Assembly: GCA_964058805.1 (NCBI GenBank)
Contig: CAXKVV010001854.1
Location: 1-30,863, forward strand
Direction: 5' to 3'
Length of the DNA: 30,863 nucleotides
Source of the DNA: Schoenoplectus triqueter
Lineage: Eukaryota > Streptophyta > Magnoliopsida > Poales > Cyperaceae
Below are positions 1 through 9,239 of this stretch, piece after piece; position 1 is the first letter of the stretch, and every line of letters begins with the position of its first letter. A program made the position numbers and the translations under genes. Below the pieces are notes generated by a model. That model was not told the origin of the DNA and did no database searches. It saw only the letters and a program-made list of their open reading frames with translations.

Positions 1-1184
1 CAGATCAACATCTAGGTATAAGATCAGTATTTGAGAGACTAAATTTTGGATGGCAGGAATCAGCAGGCGAGGTTGTTCACGGTTATTGTACTCAACACAT
101 TGCACAAAATGTGTATAAGGACTATCATATCATAAGAATAAATATTTTTTTTCAAATAAGTTGTAAGACACAAGAAGTCATGGAGATGTGAGAAATATAT
201 AAAAAAAATTAACAACATTAGACCGCCATCCTATAAATTTGTCAGAAAAATAGAAATCATACAAGAAAATCTCCTAACGAAATAAGTGTCTAACAGAAGG
301 ACACAAAATAATAAAAACCACAATAACCAACCCATCGCAGCTAAGGAAGTGTCAGCCGAGGAATTTCATTATCAGGAGTTAACCCAAGAGCAAGTGATTG
401 TATTGTATCCAGAAAGATGGGCACAACATCTAGACGAGGGTCTCAATCGGTGAGGAATAATGACAAGCAACAGTTCAAAATCATTGAACGTGTTCAGGAT
501 CGCCAGACAACTTCTGATTTGTGCTATCGTCAAGAACACGTAGCATAAATGTATTGAGTGGTTTTATAAGCGTCGAGAAGTTACAGCGGCTTGGGAAGCC
601 CAAGGGCTGATATTCTCCCACGGTGATAAAACATCACGGTGATAAGGGAGAACTTACGATGTCGTACCACTGAATTGGGATATTAACAACTACTTTACAA
701 CAAAAATTGATTTATCGAGATAGTAATATTCTATACTTATATTATTTTTTTATTTAACTTCAAAATTTAAGTAATAATTTATAATTTCTATTGAAAATAA
801 TAGGGACAAAGGGGTGAAATGAAATATGAGGTTGAATTAGCGATAACGGGAATTGGTAATTATTGGTGTCAGAAATCACAATTGACCGGCATCCCATACG
901 GTCACTTGCTTGCTGTTTGTTCATTCAGAAGGCTGGATTACACTCAGTACGTTAGTTCATATTATACCATCCAGTATTACATTAACACATGGTCTGGTCA
1001 TTGGCGTAGTTATGGCAATAGACGAGATTGGTCAATGTACAATGATCCGATCATTAGGCCAGATCCAGCAAAAATCAATAAAGAAATGAGAAGGAATATA
1101 CGGATTCCAATGGTTATAGATGAAATAGAGGGTCGTATCAATAGACTGCCAACTCGAGGTCGAGCTCATTCCAATATAGTATGA
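1..1184 (+). pseudogene. Decayed Mutator-like (MULE) transposase, C-terminal half
   Basis: This is a broken transposase whose readable pieces follow family order. Frame 3 from base 3 is open to a stop near 191 and reads DQHLGIRSVFERLNFGW, then HGYCTQHIAQNVYKDYH, which resembles the block around the conserved histidine after the catalytic core. Bases ~415-600 give MTSNSSKSLNVFRIARQL and EWFYKRREVTAAWEAQGL, with an in-frame TGA where the family has tryptophan and a TAA near 546. Bases 819-1184 are open (121 residues) and give GIPYGHLLAVC, YVSSYYTIQYYINTWSGHW and IIRPDPAKIN, matching the SWIM zinc-finger region and tail of plant MULE transposases. Zinc-ligand cysteines are lost: the finger starts CQKSQ instead of CxC, and GIPC has become GIPY. 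Stops and frameshifts make it non-functional. The N-terminal half would lie left of the window. Family assignment rests on motif recognition only. Confidence 0.72.
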
Positions 1185-2034
1185 TTTAGATTATCAGTGT
1201 GTTTATGTTTTTTGTTGTTATATTTACCAGAACAATTGGGTTTTAATTGTTATAATATTTCAATTTGTTTGACACTATTTTAGAATGATATATTGATCGT
1301 AATTATATTTGATTTTATAAAACTTTATTTTAATTATTATTATGATATTTTAGATCAATCTACTTATTGTTGTGTTTTGTTTTTTATATAATACACAAAT
1401 GTAAAAAAACTGGGATTGAATTTGAAACTCGATCAGGCTATATGAGCTAATTCGGACAAATCTTACCATTTTCATTTATTTATTTATTTTATTTACTAAA
1501 AAAATCTGCAGTAACCGAGTAAAAAAAATAATATTTGAAGTTAGAAGAGTGATATTATCCTAAGATCTAGGAATCCATTTCCTCAACAGTAAACAATTTT
1601 TGTGAATCTAAATACTGTTCATAGTATTGTTTCCTTTATTAATTGCTCATTTCATTTTTTTTTTTTGAGGTACCCAAAAGATATGCACTCAAGATCTAGA
1701 CCGTCTCCTTCATATCATGCGGTCTTAGATTAAGCCTGAACTTTTAACATTAAAGCCAAATAATTTAGCATGGATGCCAAGAGCCAAGAGGTAAGATCTG
1801 CAAACCGGTTCCAACAGTGAAAACTTCTCTAAATTTGGTATTGGTTGAAAATATTTTAACAAAAATGAAGAGGTATATAGATCCATCTTCAATTTTAGTG
1901 GACTTGATTCTCGTACAAGATATATACTGCTACTGTCTGATCTGAATATTCATGGATGCATGCTTTGTAATATTCTTCAAATTGATACGATTCAAAAAAA
2001 AAACGTTACCATTGAGCTAGCTTGAATTTTCTCC
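1185..2034. other. AT-rich spacer, nothing recognised
   Basis: This stretch has short A and T runs and no open frame with protein-like composition. No inverted or tandem structure stands out. It may include the 3' flank of the decayed transposase. Confidence 0.5.
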
Positions 2035-2586
2035 TCTAGGCTCCAGTTTTTAGTAATGATAAGTTTTAATAAATTAATATTATTAAAAATAAAAGTGAGA
2101 AACGTAAAATTTCAAATATATGAATGGCAGCGCGCCACTGCCAGTGACGCGTTCACTGTGTGTTTGAAACGCGCCACTGGCAGTGGCGCGTTTCATTATT
2201 TTTATCAAACGCGCCACTATCAGTGGCGCGTTTCCTTATTTTTACGAAACGCGTCACTAGCAATGGCGTGTTTGCTTCTTATATATACAAAATGCGCAGT
2301 CACTTGCGCGGGGTTTGGACGAAACGCGCCACTGGCAGTGGCGCGTTTTTTTATTTTTACAAAACGCGTCACTACCAGTGGCATGTTTGCTTCTTATATA
2401 TACAAAATGCACAGTCACTTGCGCGGGGTTTGGACGAAACGCGCCACTGGCAGTGGCGCGTTTCGTCCGCGCCACTACCAATGGCGCGCTACCATTCATA
2501 TATTTGAAATTTTACGTTTCTCACTCTTATCTTTAATAATATTAATTTAATAAAACTTATTATTACTGAAATCTGTCTAGGCTCCA
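2035..2586. mobile_element. Non-autonomous Mutator-like element with terminal inverted repeats and 11 bp flanking duplication
   Basis: The direct repeat TCTAGGCTCCA occurs at 2035-2045 and 2576-2586, as a target-site duplication would. Inside it, the left arm (about 2049-2140) and the reverse complement of the right arm (about 2480-2572) align over roughly 90 bases with only a handful of differences. Both arms contain GTGAGAAACGTAAAATTTC followed by AAATATATGAATGG. Long terminal repeats plus a 9-11 bp duplication are the hallmark of Mutator-like elements. No transposase is inside, so it would depend on a partner. The interior is an array of GC-rich palindromes, listed separately. Open frames through the interior are by-products of the palindromes and are not called as genes. 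Confidence 0.78.
2130..2490. repeat. Array of eight CGCGCCACTGNCAGTGGCGCG-type palindromes
   Basis: Eight units of about 20 bases, each an imperfect or perfect inverted repeat of CGCGCCACTG with CAGTGGCGCG, are separated by short AT-rich linkers such as TTTCATTATTTTTATCAAA. A higher-order repeat of about 115 bases is superimposed: the segment TGTTTGCTTCTTATATATAC through GCGCGGGGTTTGGACGAAA occurs twice (starting near 2268 and 2383). The G+C-rich units contrast sharply with the AT-rich flanks. Because each unit is palindromic, every frame on both strands yields peptides such as WQWRV and ATGSGAF; these are not evidence of coding. Confidence 0.88.
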
Positions 2587-2819
2587 AGCATGAACCCACC
2601 CAACGAGAAACGCGCCATTTATATGGTCCCTATCCGTACATTAATTGTATGCAAGATAAGAAGATATGTCAATCAATCTCTGAAAATCTGAATCAGCCTT
2701 TTGTTTACATTTCATGAAACCATGAAAAGACCTATGCCCCATGCCACTTTGGATTTTTTTTTTGAAACTTAAAGCAAGATATTAGTATGAAGAGTACGCA
2801 CCAGGTCCACCATCTTTGT

Positions 2820-3155
2820 TTCGGTCATTAAATAATGAATTCTATGGTTGAAAGTAAAAACTGAAATAATATATTCATTGCTTATGATTACCACCATATT
2901 TATCCAATTTAGTTATTTCAATGAAACATCGATCTACATGAAAAATCCTTCGCCTAACATGCCCCTTAATTAATTTCTAATTATTTGGTTTCCTCAAAGA
3001 AGAAAAAAAAATAGCTTCATGAAGGCATATGCATGCAGATGACAATAATTCAATAGCTTCCATCTCCAATTAAACGCTGCTGCTTGCCTTTACTTATCAC
3101 AATATGATATCAGATTTTTGTAGATATTATTGCTGTACTTTTAAGGAGCCAAGTA
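2820..3155 (+). repeat. Left copy of a dispersed ~330 bp direct duplication (partner at 14710-15050)
   Basis: Shared blocks, in the same order and orientation as in the partner, include TCAATGAAACATCGATCTAC, CATGAAAAATCC, TCTCCAATTAAACGCTGCTG and TTTGTAGATAT, with small insertions and substitutions between them. The similarity is clear by eye but well diverged. It could be the trace of a segmental duplication, or two copies of one unclassified repeat family. No protein-coding signal is visible in either copy. Confidence 0.75.
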
Positions 3156-3313
3156 CTGTCGTACTAAATTAATGAGGCATTTTTTAATTATAAAATTTTG
3201 AAATACGAGAATATTATAAAAATTTTCCAAAAAAAAACGTAGCAAAAATATATTTTAGAAATTCTTTTGAATCGGAGGAAGAAAACCTGCCCTTATTTGC
3301 TTCACAATGGGAA

Positions 3314-3668
3314 GGAATCCCTTGACAATGGGTTATCTTGACAATCTTGACAATCTTGACAATAGAATTTTAAATAAATATGAAAAAAACTAAAAATAGA
3401 AAAAAGTTATAGATATGTTCTTTTATTTATAGATTGATAGTGATTCAAATTTCATGTAATTTTATTATTGTTTAATAGTCCATCAAAAATCATCAAAATT
3501 TTAATTTACAATGATTTTAATTTAATGGTCTTTGATGGACTATCAAATGATAATGAAATTGTATGAAATTTGAATCACCACCAATATTTAAATAGAAGAG
3601 CATATATCTATAAAAAAATAAAAGATTTTGTTTCATATATATTTGAAGATTCATTGTCAAATGATCCC
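3314..3668. mobile_element. Foldback MITE-like element
   Basis: The left half (GTGATTCAAATTTCATGTAA, then ATAGTCCATCAAA near 3475) is mirrored by the right half (TTTGATGGACTAT near 3530, then GAAATTTGAATCAC near 3570). The pairing continues outward through TTATAGATAT-type sequence to the ends GGAATCCCTTGACAATG and CATTGTCAAATGATCCC. Almost the whole element could fold into a long hairpin with a loop near 3510. No coding sequence is present. Superfamily is uncertain because no clear target-site duplication was found. At 3337-3363 the left arm has three perfect tandem copies of CTTGACAAT. Confidence 0.7.
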
Positions 3669-4500
3669 TAATTTGAATTAGAAATTGTGTTTTTCAACTT
3701 AATTTTGCGGATAATAATTTGTATATTAGTTTTATCTTAAAATCACATTTGCTGGACCTAATGTAGCTAATTTAAAATAATTGTCCAGCCAATTGAACCT
3801 CAACTAAATTAACAAAAAAATAATATATATATATATTTTTTTTAAAATTAGTACAAAATACTGCTCAATTCTAGCTTGTTGAGAAAAATCCAACTTAATT
3901 TTTTTTTGGCTAAACACGTATATTATCTTCACTTCGTATCCTTACATGTTATATGGTCTCCGTATTCTGTAACTTGTCACCAAAATTAATTATTATCTGG
4001 ACGCAGTTCCCTATGTCACGATTACTATGATAGAAATGTTTCTAGTCTTTATTTGGATAGATCAAATTAGACGACTTAAATCAAATTCTAAATGAAAAAT
4101 AAAAAAATAAAAAATTAATTGTAATATGATCGTTTTGATTTAAATTATTATTAGATGGTCCCAAAAAATTGTGATGCATCTGTGTTATTATGACAACTGA
4201 TTTGAATGCCCATATAGACATATAGATTAATGTATGGACTTTCTTCTTATTAAAAAGGAAAAAAATATAAAATTAGTCAATGAAGAAATTTTCATATTGA
4301 GATCACGTTACGCGGTTAGAATTTGTTATTTACATTTTCAAATAAAAACCTGATGTTAAAGCACAAGACAAACAGTGCTTTACAAAGCATTCTAGTCTAA
4401 ACAATAGAAACAGAATTGACCTCTTTTCTCTTTTTTTTTGAGGTTGTAAATCGCCTCTGAGGGTGTGTGTGTATATATACATATATAGTTATATATATAT
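3669..4500. other. AT-rich spacer, nothing recognised
   Basis: This is intergenic sequence with frequent A/T runs and a TA-type stretch near 3824-3840. No open frame of protein-like character and no RNA gene was seen. Its right end merges into the TA microsatellite bordering the first inverted-repeat element. Confidence 0.5.
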
Positions 4501-4844
4501 AGTTTGGTTACGGTGCTACGCGTAACACGGATGATTCGTGTGCTACAGACTATTTTTCCGTCTTCAAAGTACAAATAGTCGATCAGACTAGTCAAAATAT
4601 ATTTCATATGAAAATCTAGTTGATGATCAAATTTTATATTTTTTTAGAATTTTTTTACTATTTTTTAAGATAGCTAAAAAATCACTTGATTTAATTATTA
4701 TGAGTCATTTTCTAGCCACCTTAAAAAATAATAATTTTTTTTTTGTTTCCAACTAGATTTTCATATAAAAAATATTTTGACATGTCGGATCGACCATTTA
4801 AACTTTGAATATGGAGAAACGGCCCGTAACATCGTAGCTGAACT
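4501..4844. mobile_element. Inverted-repeat MITE 1, bordered by TA and CT microsatellite
   Basis: The left end AGTTTGGTTACGGTGCTACG matches the reverse complement of the right end (AGTTCAGCTACGATGTTACG). Farther in, left GTCAAAATATATTTCATATG with AAAATCTAGTTG is mirrored by right CAACTAGATTTTCATAT with ATTTTGACATG. The left side abuts a TA-rich run (about 4470-4500) and the right side a CT/TA run (about 4845-4870), the context expected for elements that insert into microsatellite DNA. It contains no gene. Confidence 0.7.
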
Positions 4845-4876
4845 CTCTCTCTCTCTCTATATATATATAGAGGGAG

Positions 4877-5256
4877 AGAGTGTGTGATGCTATGGTGCTT
4901 CGCGTCCGTATCTAGATTAAAAGTTCAAATGGCAGATTCAAATCGTTGAATATCATCTTCATATTGAAATATCTATGGAGATCAAATTTTATATTTTTCT
5001 GAATTTTTTTGCTATTTTTTAGATGAGTACAAAGTCGCTAGTTTTGGATAGTGCAGAAATCGTTAGATCAGCAAATTTTGTACCCATTTAAAAATAGTAA
5101 AAAAATTTAAAAACATATAAAATTTGATCTCCAAGAATATTTCAATATGAAGATGATGTTCAACGGTTTGTATCGATCGTTTGAACTTTTAAATTTCAGA
5201 TACGGACGCGAAGCATAAAAGATTTTGTATTTCGCGACGCTTCATAGCATCACACA

Positions 5257-5260
<4 letters not shown>
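4877..5260. mobile_element. Inverted-repeat MITE 2, bordered by TA microsatellite
   Basis: The left end AGAGTGTGTGATGCTATG pairs with the right end CATAGCATCACACACTCT. Inner arms share GCTTCGCGTCCGTATCT, AAAAGTTCAAA, CATCTTCATATTGAAATAT and GGAGATCAAATTTTATAT in inverted orientation. The right arm carries an extra ~30 base segment (about 5210-5240) that repeats a GCTTCGCG-like motif. A long TA tract follows at 5261-5292 and a shorter one precedes the left end. MITE 1 also carries the subterminal ATCAAATTTTATATTTTT, suggesting kinship between the two elements. Confidence 0.75.

Positions 5261-5292
<32 letters not shown>
5261..5292. repeat. (TA)n microsatellite
   Basis: This is an uninterrupted alternating AT tract of about 16 units immediately right of MITE 2. 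Confidence 0.95.
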
Positions 5293-5294
<2 letters not shown>

Positions 5295-6235
5295 AAAGTA
5301 TACTAAGGGCAAGGGCGTCATTAGCCAATTGTCCAATTCTAATTTATTATTATCAGCATTTCTATGTTAATCTATAACGATGATTCAATATAAAATGTCA
5401 TTTTCTCCCACTTTTCTATTGGAAAAAAAAACATTTTTATTTTTCTCAAATTTTAAAAGACATTTATATATATTGTAACGACAGGATATCATGTAGTAAG
5501 ATGAACAACACCCCATGATGAAATTGAATTGAAAATGGTCCCACTTCTCAAATACTTGGTGTTTTTTGGAGTTAGTGTTCATAGTGTGAGTTTTGTGACA
5601 TTTTAAAAATATGAGAATAAAACTAACTTCTTACTGTTTGAGACCTTGGTTAGCAATATTGTTTGGATGATAACTTAAAAGTAGTGATGGGAAAATACAT
5701 AAAGTAATAAATTATTTTTTATTTGATACTAATGATTATTAATTTATTCATCATTATTATTAATTTCTTTATTATAATTTATCATTTTTAATATTATTAA
5801 TTATTACTTTGTTTAATATTAAGACTTATTTTTATATTATTATTTGTTATTAATCACTATTATATAAAAATCAGCCGCTTCCAAAGAGAGAAAGAAGGGT
5901 CTGAGATTATTATTATTTTGTTTGTTATTTTTTGTTATTATTTTATTTAATATTAATACTTATTTAATATTACATTCTACTATTATTATTTATTATTATT
6001 TTATTTAGTATTAGTGCTAAATTATTATAATTTGTACTACTATTAATTGTTATTTTATTTAATATTTATTATTATGTAGTTTATTTTTTGTTATTTTATT
6101 TATTATTTTTTTTAATGTTAATGCTTATCTAGTATTACTTTACAATTATCAATTATTATTTTGTTTATTATTAATAATTGTTATTATTATTTTTTATTAT
6201 TAATTATTATTATTTTAGAGAGAGACAACAACAAC
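5293..6235. other. AT-rich spacer grading into TTA/TTATT low-complexity DNA
   Basis: The first ~400 bases are ordinary AT-rich spacer. From about 5700 the sequence is dominated by interspersed TTATTA and ATTATTT words with runs such as TTTAATATTA, interrupted only by a short G-rich insert near 5880-5900. No gene is apparent. Confidence 0.75.
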
Positions 6236-6305
6236 AACAACAAAGCCTTTAATCCTAAATAAATTGGGGTAGGCTAGAAATAAAACCCAATCGGAAAGCA
6301 TAAGA
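6226..6305 (+). mobile_element. SINE/RTE-like 3' domain fragment
   Basis: A run of CAA repeats leads into AAGCCTTTAATCC, ATTGGGGTAGGCTAG and AAACCCAATC. This order matches the conserved 3' domain shared by plant Au-type SINEs and RTE-type LINEs (CAA repeats, AAGCCTTTAATCCC, GGGGTCGGCTA). No upstream polymerase III A or B boxes are visible, because the left flank is TTA repeat, so this is a fragment. A related copy sits at 26560-26625 in the RWP-RK gene's third intron. Confidence 0.6.
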
Positions 6306-6379
6306 TCAAAGATCTCAAATTGTGATAATAACGAATATGATGAAAGAAAAAGAAAATAAATAAATAAAATAATAATAAT

Positions 6380-6650
6380 TGTGCGACCCTTTTTCGCGCG
6401 CGCCGCACCGCCGCTGGGCGATGGGATGCGGAAGAAGGACACAGAGATCCCTCCCGAGCGTGCATCTGCTGGGTGCCGGCTGATTCTGCCGTTTAGAGAT
6501 ATTTGGATGCACATTCAGGGGGTTTTTTAGTGATTGTGAGTTCTTGTAGATTCCGGTGGACGCAAGCCCCCACCGTTAATTACCCTGGGCTACTAACCTC
6601 GAGGCACCTCTGGATCTTTGAAAAAGAGAAGCAAATAGTATAGTTAAAAG
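6380..6650. other. GC-rich segment, unclassified
   Basis: There is an abrupt switch from AT-rich DNA to GC-rich sequence beginning CGCGCGCGCCGCACCGCCGC. Short open frames exist on the - strand, but no domain is recognised. It may be the edge of the repeat-bearing insertion that continues to about 8000. Confidence 0.4.
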
Positions 6651-7320
6651 ATGGTCAAGTGGTCGTCTGGGTTCACAAAAGGGGTCTATGGAAGACGAAC
6701 CTACAAACAGATCGGTTCAGTCTTTACCGCTTCAAGAGGTAACCTTACTACAGATCAGATTAATCTCTTCGAAGGGGTTCGAGGTGAGTCTACTACAGAA
6801 CGACTCGACCTACTTCATCCTATGGAAGACGAACCTACAAACATATCGGTTCAGTCTATGCCACCTCGGGATATAACCTTACTACAGACCAGGTTAATCT
6901 CTTCAGAGGGGCTTGAGGTGAGTCTACTACAGAACGACTCGACCTCCGTTGATCTAGAAGATAAACCTACTACAGAACGGTTCAATCTTAACTAATCAAC
7001 AACCAATCACACAAAATACAACTCGAAGCACTGAGCCGGTTGATCTTGAGGTTGGTGAATCAGGAGAAGGGTGGATATGGCCCACGTGTTTCTTCTCACC
7101 GATCTTCTAGATCATGAATTCGAAGCACTAAGCCGATTCATAAACCTAGGAAACACAGTTACACACAATGTCAAACCTGAAGCGCTGAGCCAGCTTAACA
7201 TTGAGGTATGTGTTAGTGAAGGAACCTACCTACAGAACGGTTCACATTCACTGTTTTGTGGATGAATCTACTACAGAACGATTCAATCTCACGATCTCGG
7301 GAGATGAACCAGAAGACAAA
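6651..7320. repeat. Mosaic tandem repeats, ~134 bp unit plus shorter recurring words
   Basis: A unit starting TCTATGGAAGACGAACCTAC at about 6686 recurs 134 bases later (about 6820), sharing ACCTTACTACAGA, AATCTCTTC and GAGTCTACTACAGAACGACT. Beyond the second unit the words ACTACAGAACGGTTCAATCT and GAAGCACTGAGCCGGTT recur with variation (about 7025, 7123, 7178, 7265). Open frames of up to 114 residues run through it but are repeat-derived and match no family I recognise. Confidence 0.75.
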
Positions 7321-7360
7321 CTCATCGACGGATGAGTTCAGTCTTATTAGCTCAAATGGT

Positions 7361-8004
7361 CATGAATTACTTGTTCATGACACCGAGTCATTCAGATGTC
7401 ACTTCTCTCGGACATCGTAATGTTCTTCTTCTTCAAAGTCGACATATCTCTCCATGTTGATGTCGCAGCTTTGGTCATTCTTCAGTGAGCGTCAAGATGT
7501 TCTTGTCTCGACTAATCATTCTATATGTTACATTACTTGTGCAAAATCGCTATGTTGCCCTACACCCCTTGTGTGAGCGTATTTAGTCATGAGTTACTTG
7601 CTCATGGTAGTGAGTCATTAAGATGTCACCTCTCTAGGACATCGTAATGTTCTTCTTCCTCAGAGTCGACATATATCTCCATGTTGATGTCGCAGCTCTG
7701 GTTATTCTTCATCAAGCGTCAAGATGTTCTTGTCTCGACATATCTTTTCATGTTGTTATCAAAGCCTTAGTCATTCTACGTCAAGATGTTCTTGTCTCGA
7801 CATATCTTCTCATGTTGCTATCAAAGCCTTAGTCATTCTACGTCAAGATGTTCTTGTCTCGACATATCTTCTCATGTTGCCGTTGCAACCTTGTTTATCC
7901 TTCGTCAAGATGTTCTTGTCCTGACTAATCGTTCTAAAGGTTATATCATGTGTGCAAACATCCTCATGTGGCTCTACACCCCTTGTGTGAGCGTATTTGT
8001 TCAT
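7361..8004. repeat. ~227 bp duplication with an internal 62 bp tandem expansion in the second copy
   Basis: Copy 1 (about 7361-7587) and copy 2 (about 7588-8004) share, in order, TCATGAATTACTTG-type sequence, GGACATCGTAATGTTCTTCT, CATGTTGATGTCGCAGCT, GTCAAGATGTTCTTGTCT and CTACACCCCTTGTGTGAGCG. In copy 2 the segment CAAGATGTTCTTGTCTCGAC through CATTCTACGT is tandemly repeated with a period of exactly 62 bases (AGATGTTCTTG at 7722, 7784 and 7846, with a further copy near 7907). The frame stays open through the repeats because of their sequence, and no domain is visible. Confidence 0.88.
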
Positions 8005-8066
8005 TTCCAAAATGTACAAAGCCTATTACATAATATCTTCCATCATTATCTCTATTATAAAGATGC

Positions 8067-8107
<41 letters not shown>

Positions 8108-8110
8108 TTT
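8067..8110. repeat. (TTA)n microsatellite
   Basis: About eleven uninterrupted TTA/ATT units run into a T run. Confidence 0.95.
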
Positions 8111-8127
8111 TTTTTATTATTTTTAAA

Positions 8128-9060
8128 CTCTATTTATCTATGTAGAAAATTATTTACAAAAATAATAGAAAATGGGTTAGCTATTAACTAGAATTTTATT
8201 TATATTTTTGGGATTTTTATAATAGCTAAAATAGTAGAATTTTATTTTTATTATCTCTAAGCTCTATTTATTTTGTAGAAAATCACTTACAAAATACTAG
8301 AAAATAAAATGGCTATGATTTTTATTTGTATTTTTAAAATATTTATAATGGCCAAAGTAATAGAATTTCATTATTATTTTTCATTATGTTGAAATATTAT
8401 TCATTATGTAAAAATTATTTACAAATCAAAAAGATGATTAGCTATATCATTTTTATTTTTATTATTTTTTTATTTCTAAGATCTATAATAGCTAAAAGAA
8501 ATCATTATTAATATTCTATTCTTTTCATTATATATTTTTATTTCTATTTATTATCTATAGAAAAATATAAGATTTTTTTTTATTATTATTATCATTATTT
8601 GAAAATAGCTATAAGGGATGGAATTCATTATATTCTTTATTACTACTATTATTATTATTATATTTTATCCATCAAAGTATTTTTTTTATTGTATATTTGT
8701 ATAGAAATAACAAAAGAAATGCAATTCATTTTATTATAAAACTATATTATCATTCTTTATTATAGGTGAAAATGCATTTACTATCTATTACCATTATTGT
8801 ATATATTTTTGTATATTTTGTGCTATTTATTTTTATTATTTTTTTTACAGAAAATATCAACATTATCTCTATTATTATTTATTATTTTTTTTATTTATCA
8901 AAGAATAGAGCTAATATCATTATTTATTATTGCATATTACTATTGTCATTATTATTTCATGAAAAATTACTTGAAAAATCAGTAAAATATATCTAACTAT
9001 TATTCATGATTTTATTTGAATTTTTGGAATTTTTATAGTATTTAAAATGACAAGTCAAAG
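8128..9060. repeat. Decayed ~135 bp tandem array, AT-rich
   Basis: The word pattern CTCTATTTAT, GTAGAAAATTATTTACAAAA, a ..GTTAGCTAT word, AATTTTTATTTGTATTTTT and ATAATAGCTAAAATAGTAGAA recurs at about 8128, 8262 and 8397, with weaker copies near 8530, 8690 and 8940. The last still reads GAAAAATTACTTGAAAAATC then GGAATTTTTATAGTATTTAA. Microsatellite growth separates the copies. There is no gene here; hydrophobic open frames at 8766-8996 are low-complexity by-products. Confidence 0.6.
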
Positions 9061-9239
9061 CTAAGTCAAATATATCAATATATGTAATATCTTTTGCTTT
9101 TAAATTGTTTTAACATGATTATATTTTTAAAACTGGAATATTATCATATAGAAAAATAGTATGAAAAGTAAGGAAATTTTAGAAACAAATTTGAGTTAAT
9201 TCGGAGTTCAGTAACATCTTCAAATCATTTATTTACTAT

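Noticed and set aside
2056..2550. Overlapping open frames on both strands encoding WQWRV / ATGSGAF-type repeats
   Set aside because: They exist in several frames simultaneously because the underlying DNA is an array of palindromes; there is no family resemblance independent of the repeat.
6651..6995. 114-residue open frame
   Set aside because: It runs across tandem 134 bp units, overlaps a second frame with the same repeat, and has no recognisable domain or splice support.
7647..8145. Open frames encoding SCLDISSHV-type repeats
   Set aside because: They are products of the 62 bp minisatellite, followed by an Ile/Tyr/Phe run from the TTA microsatellite.
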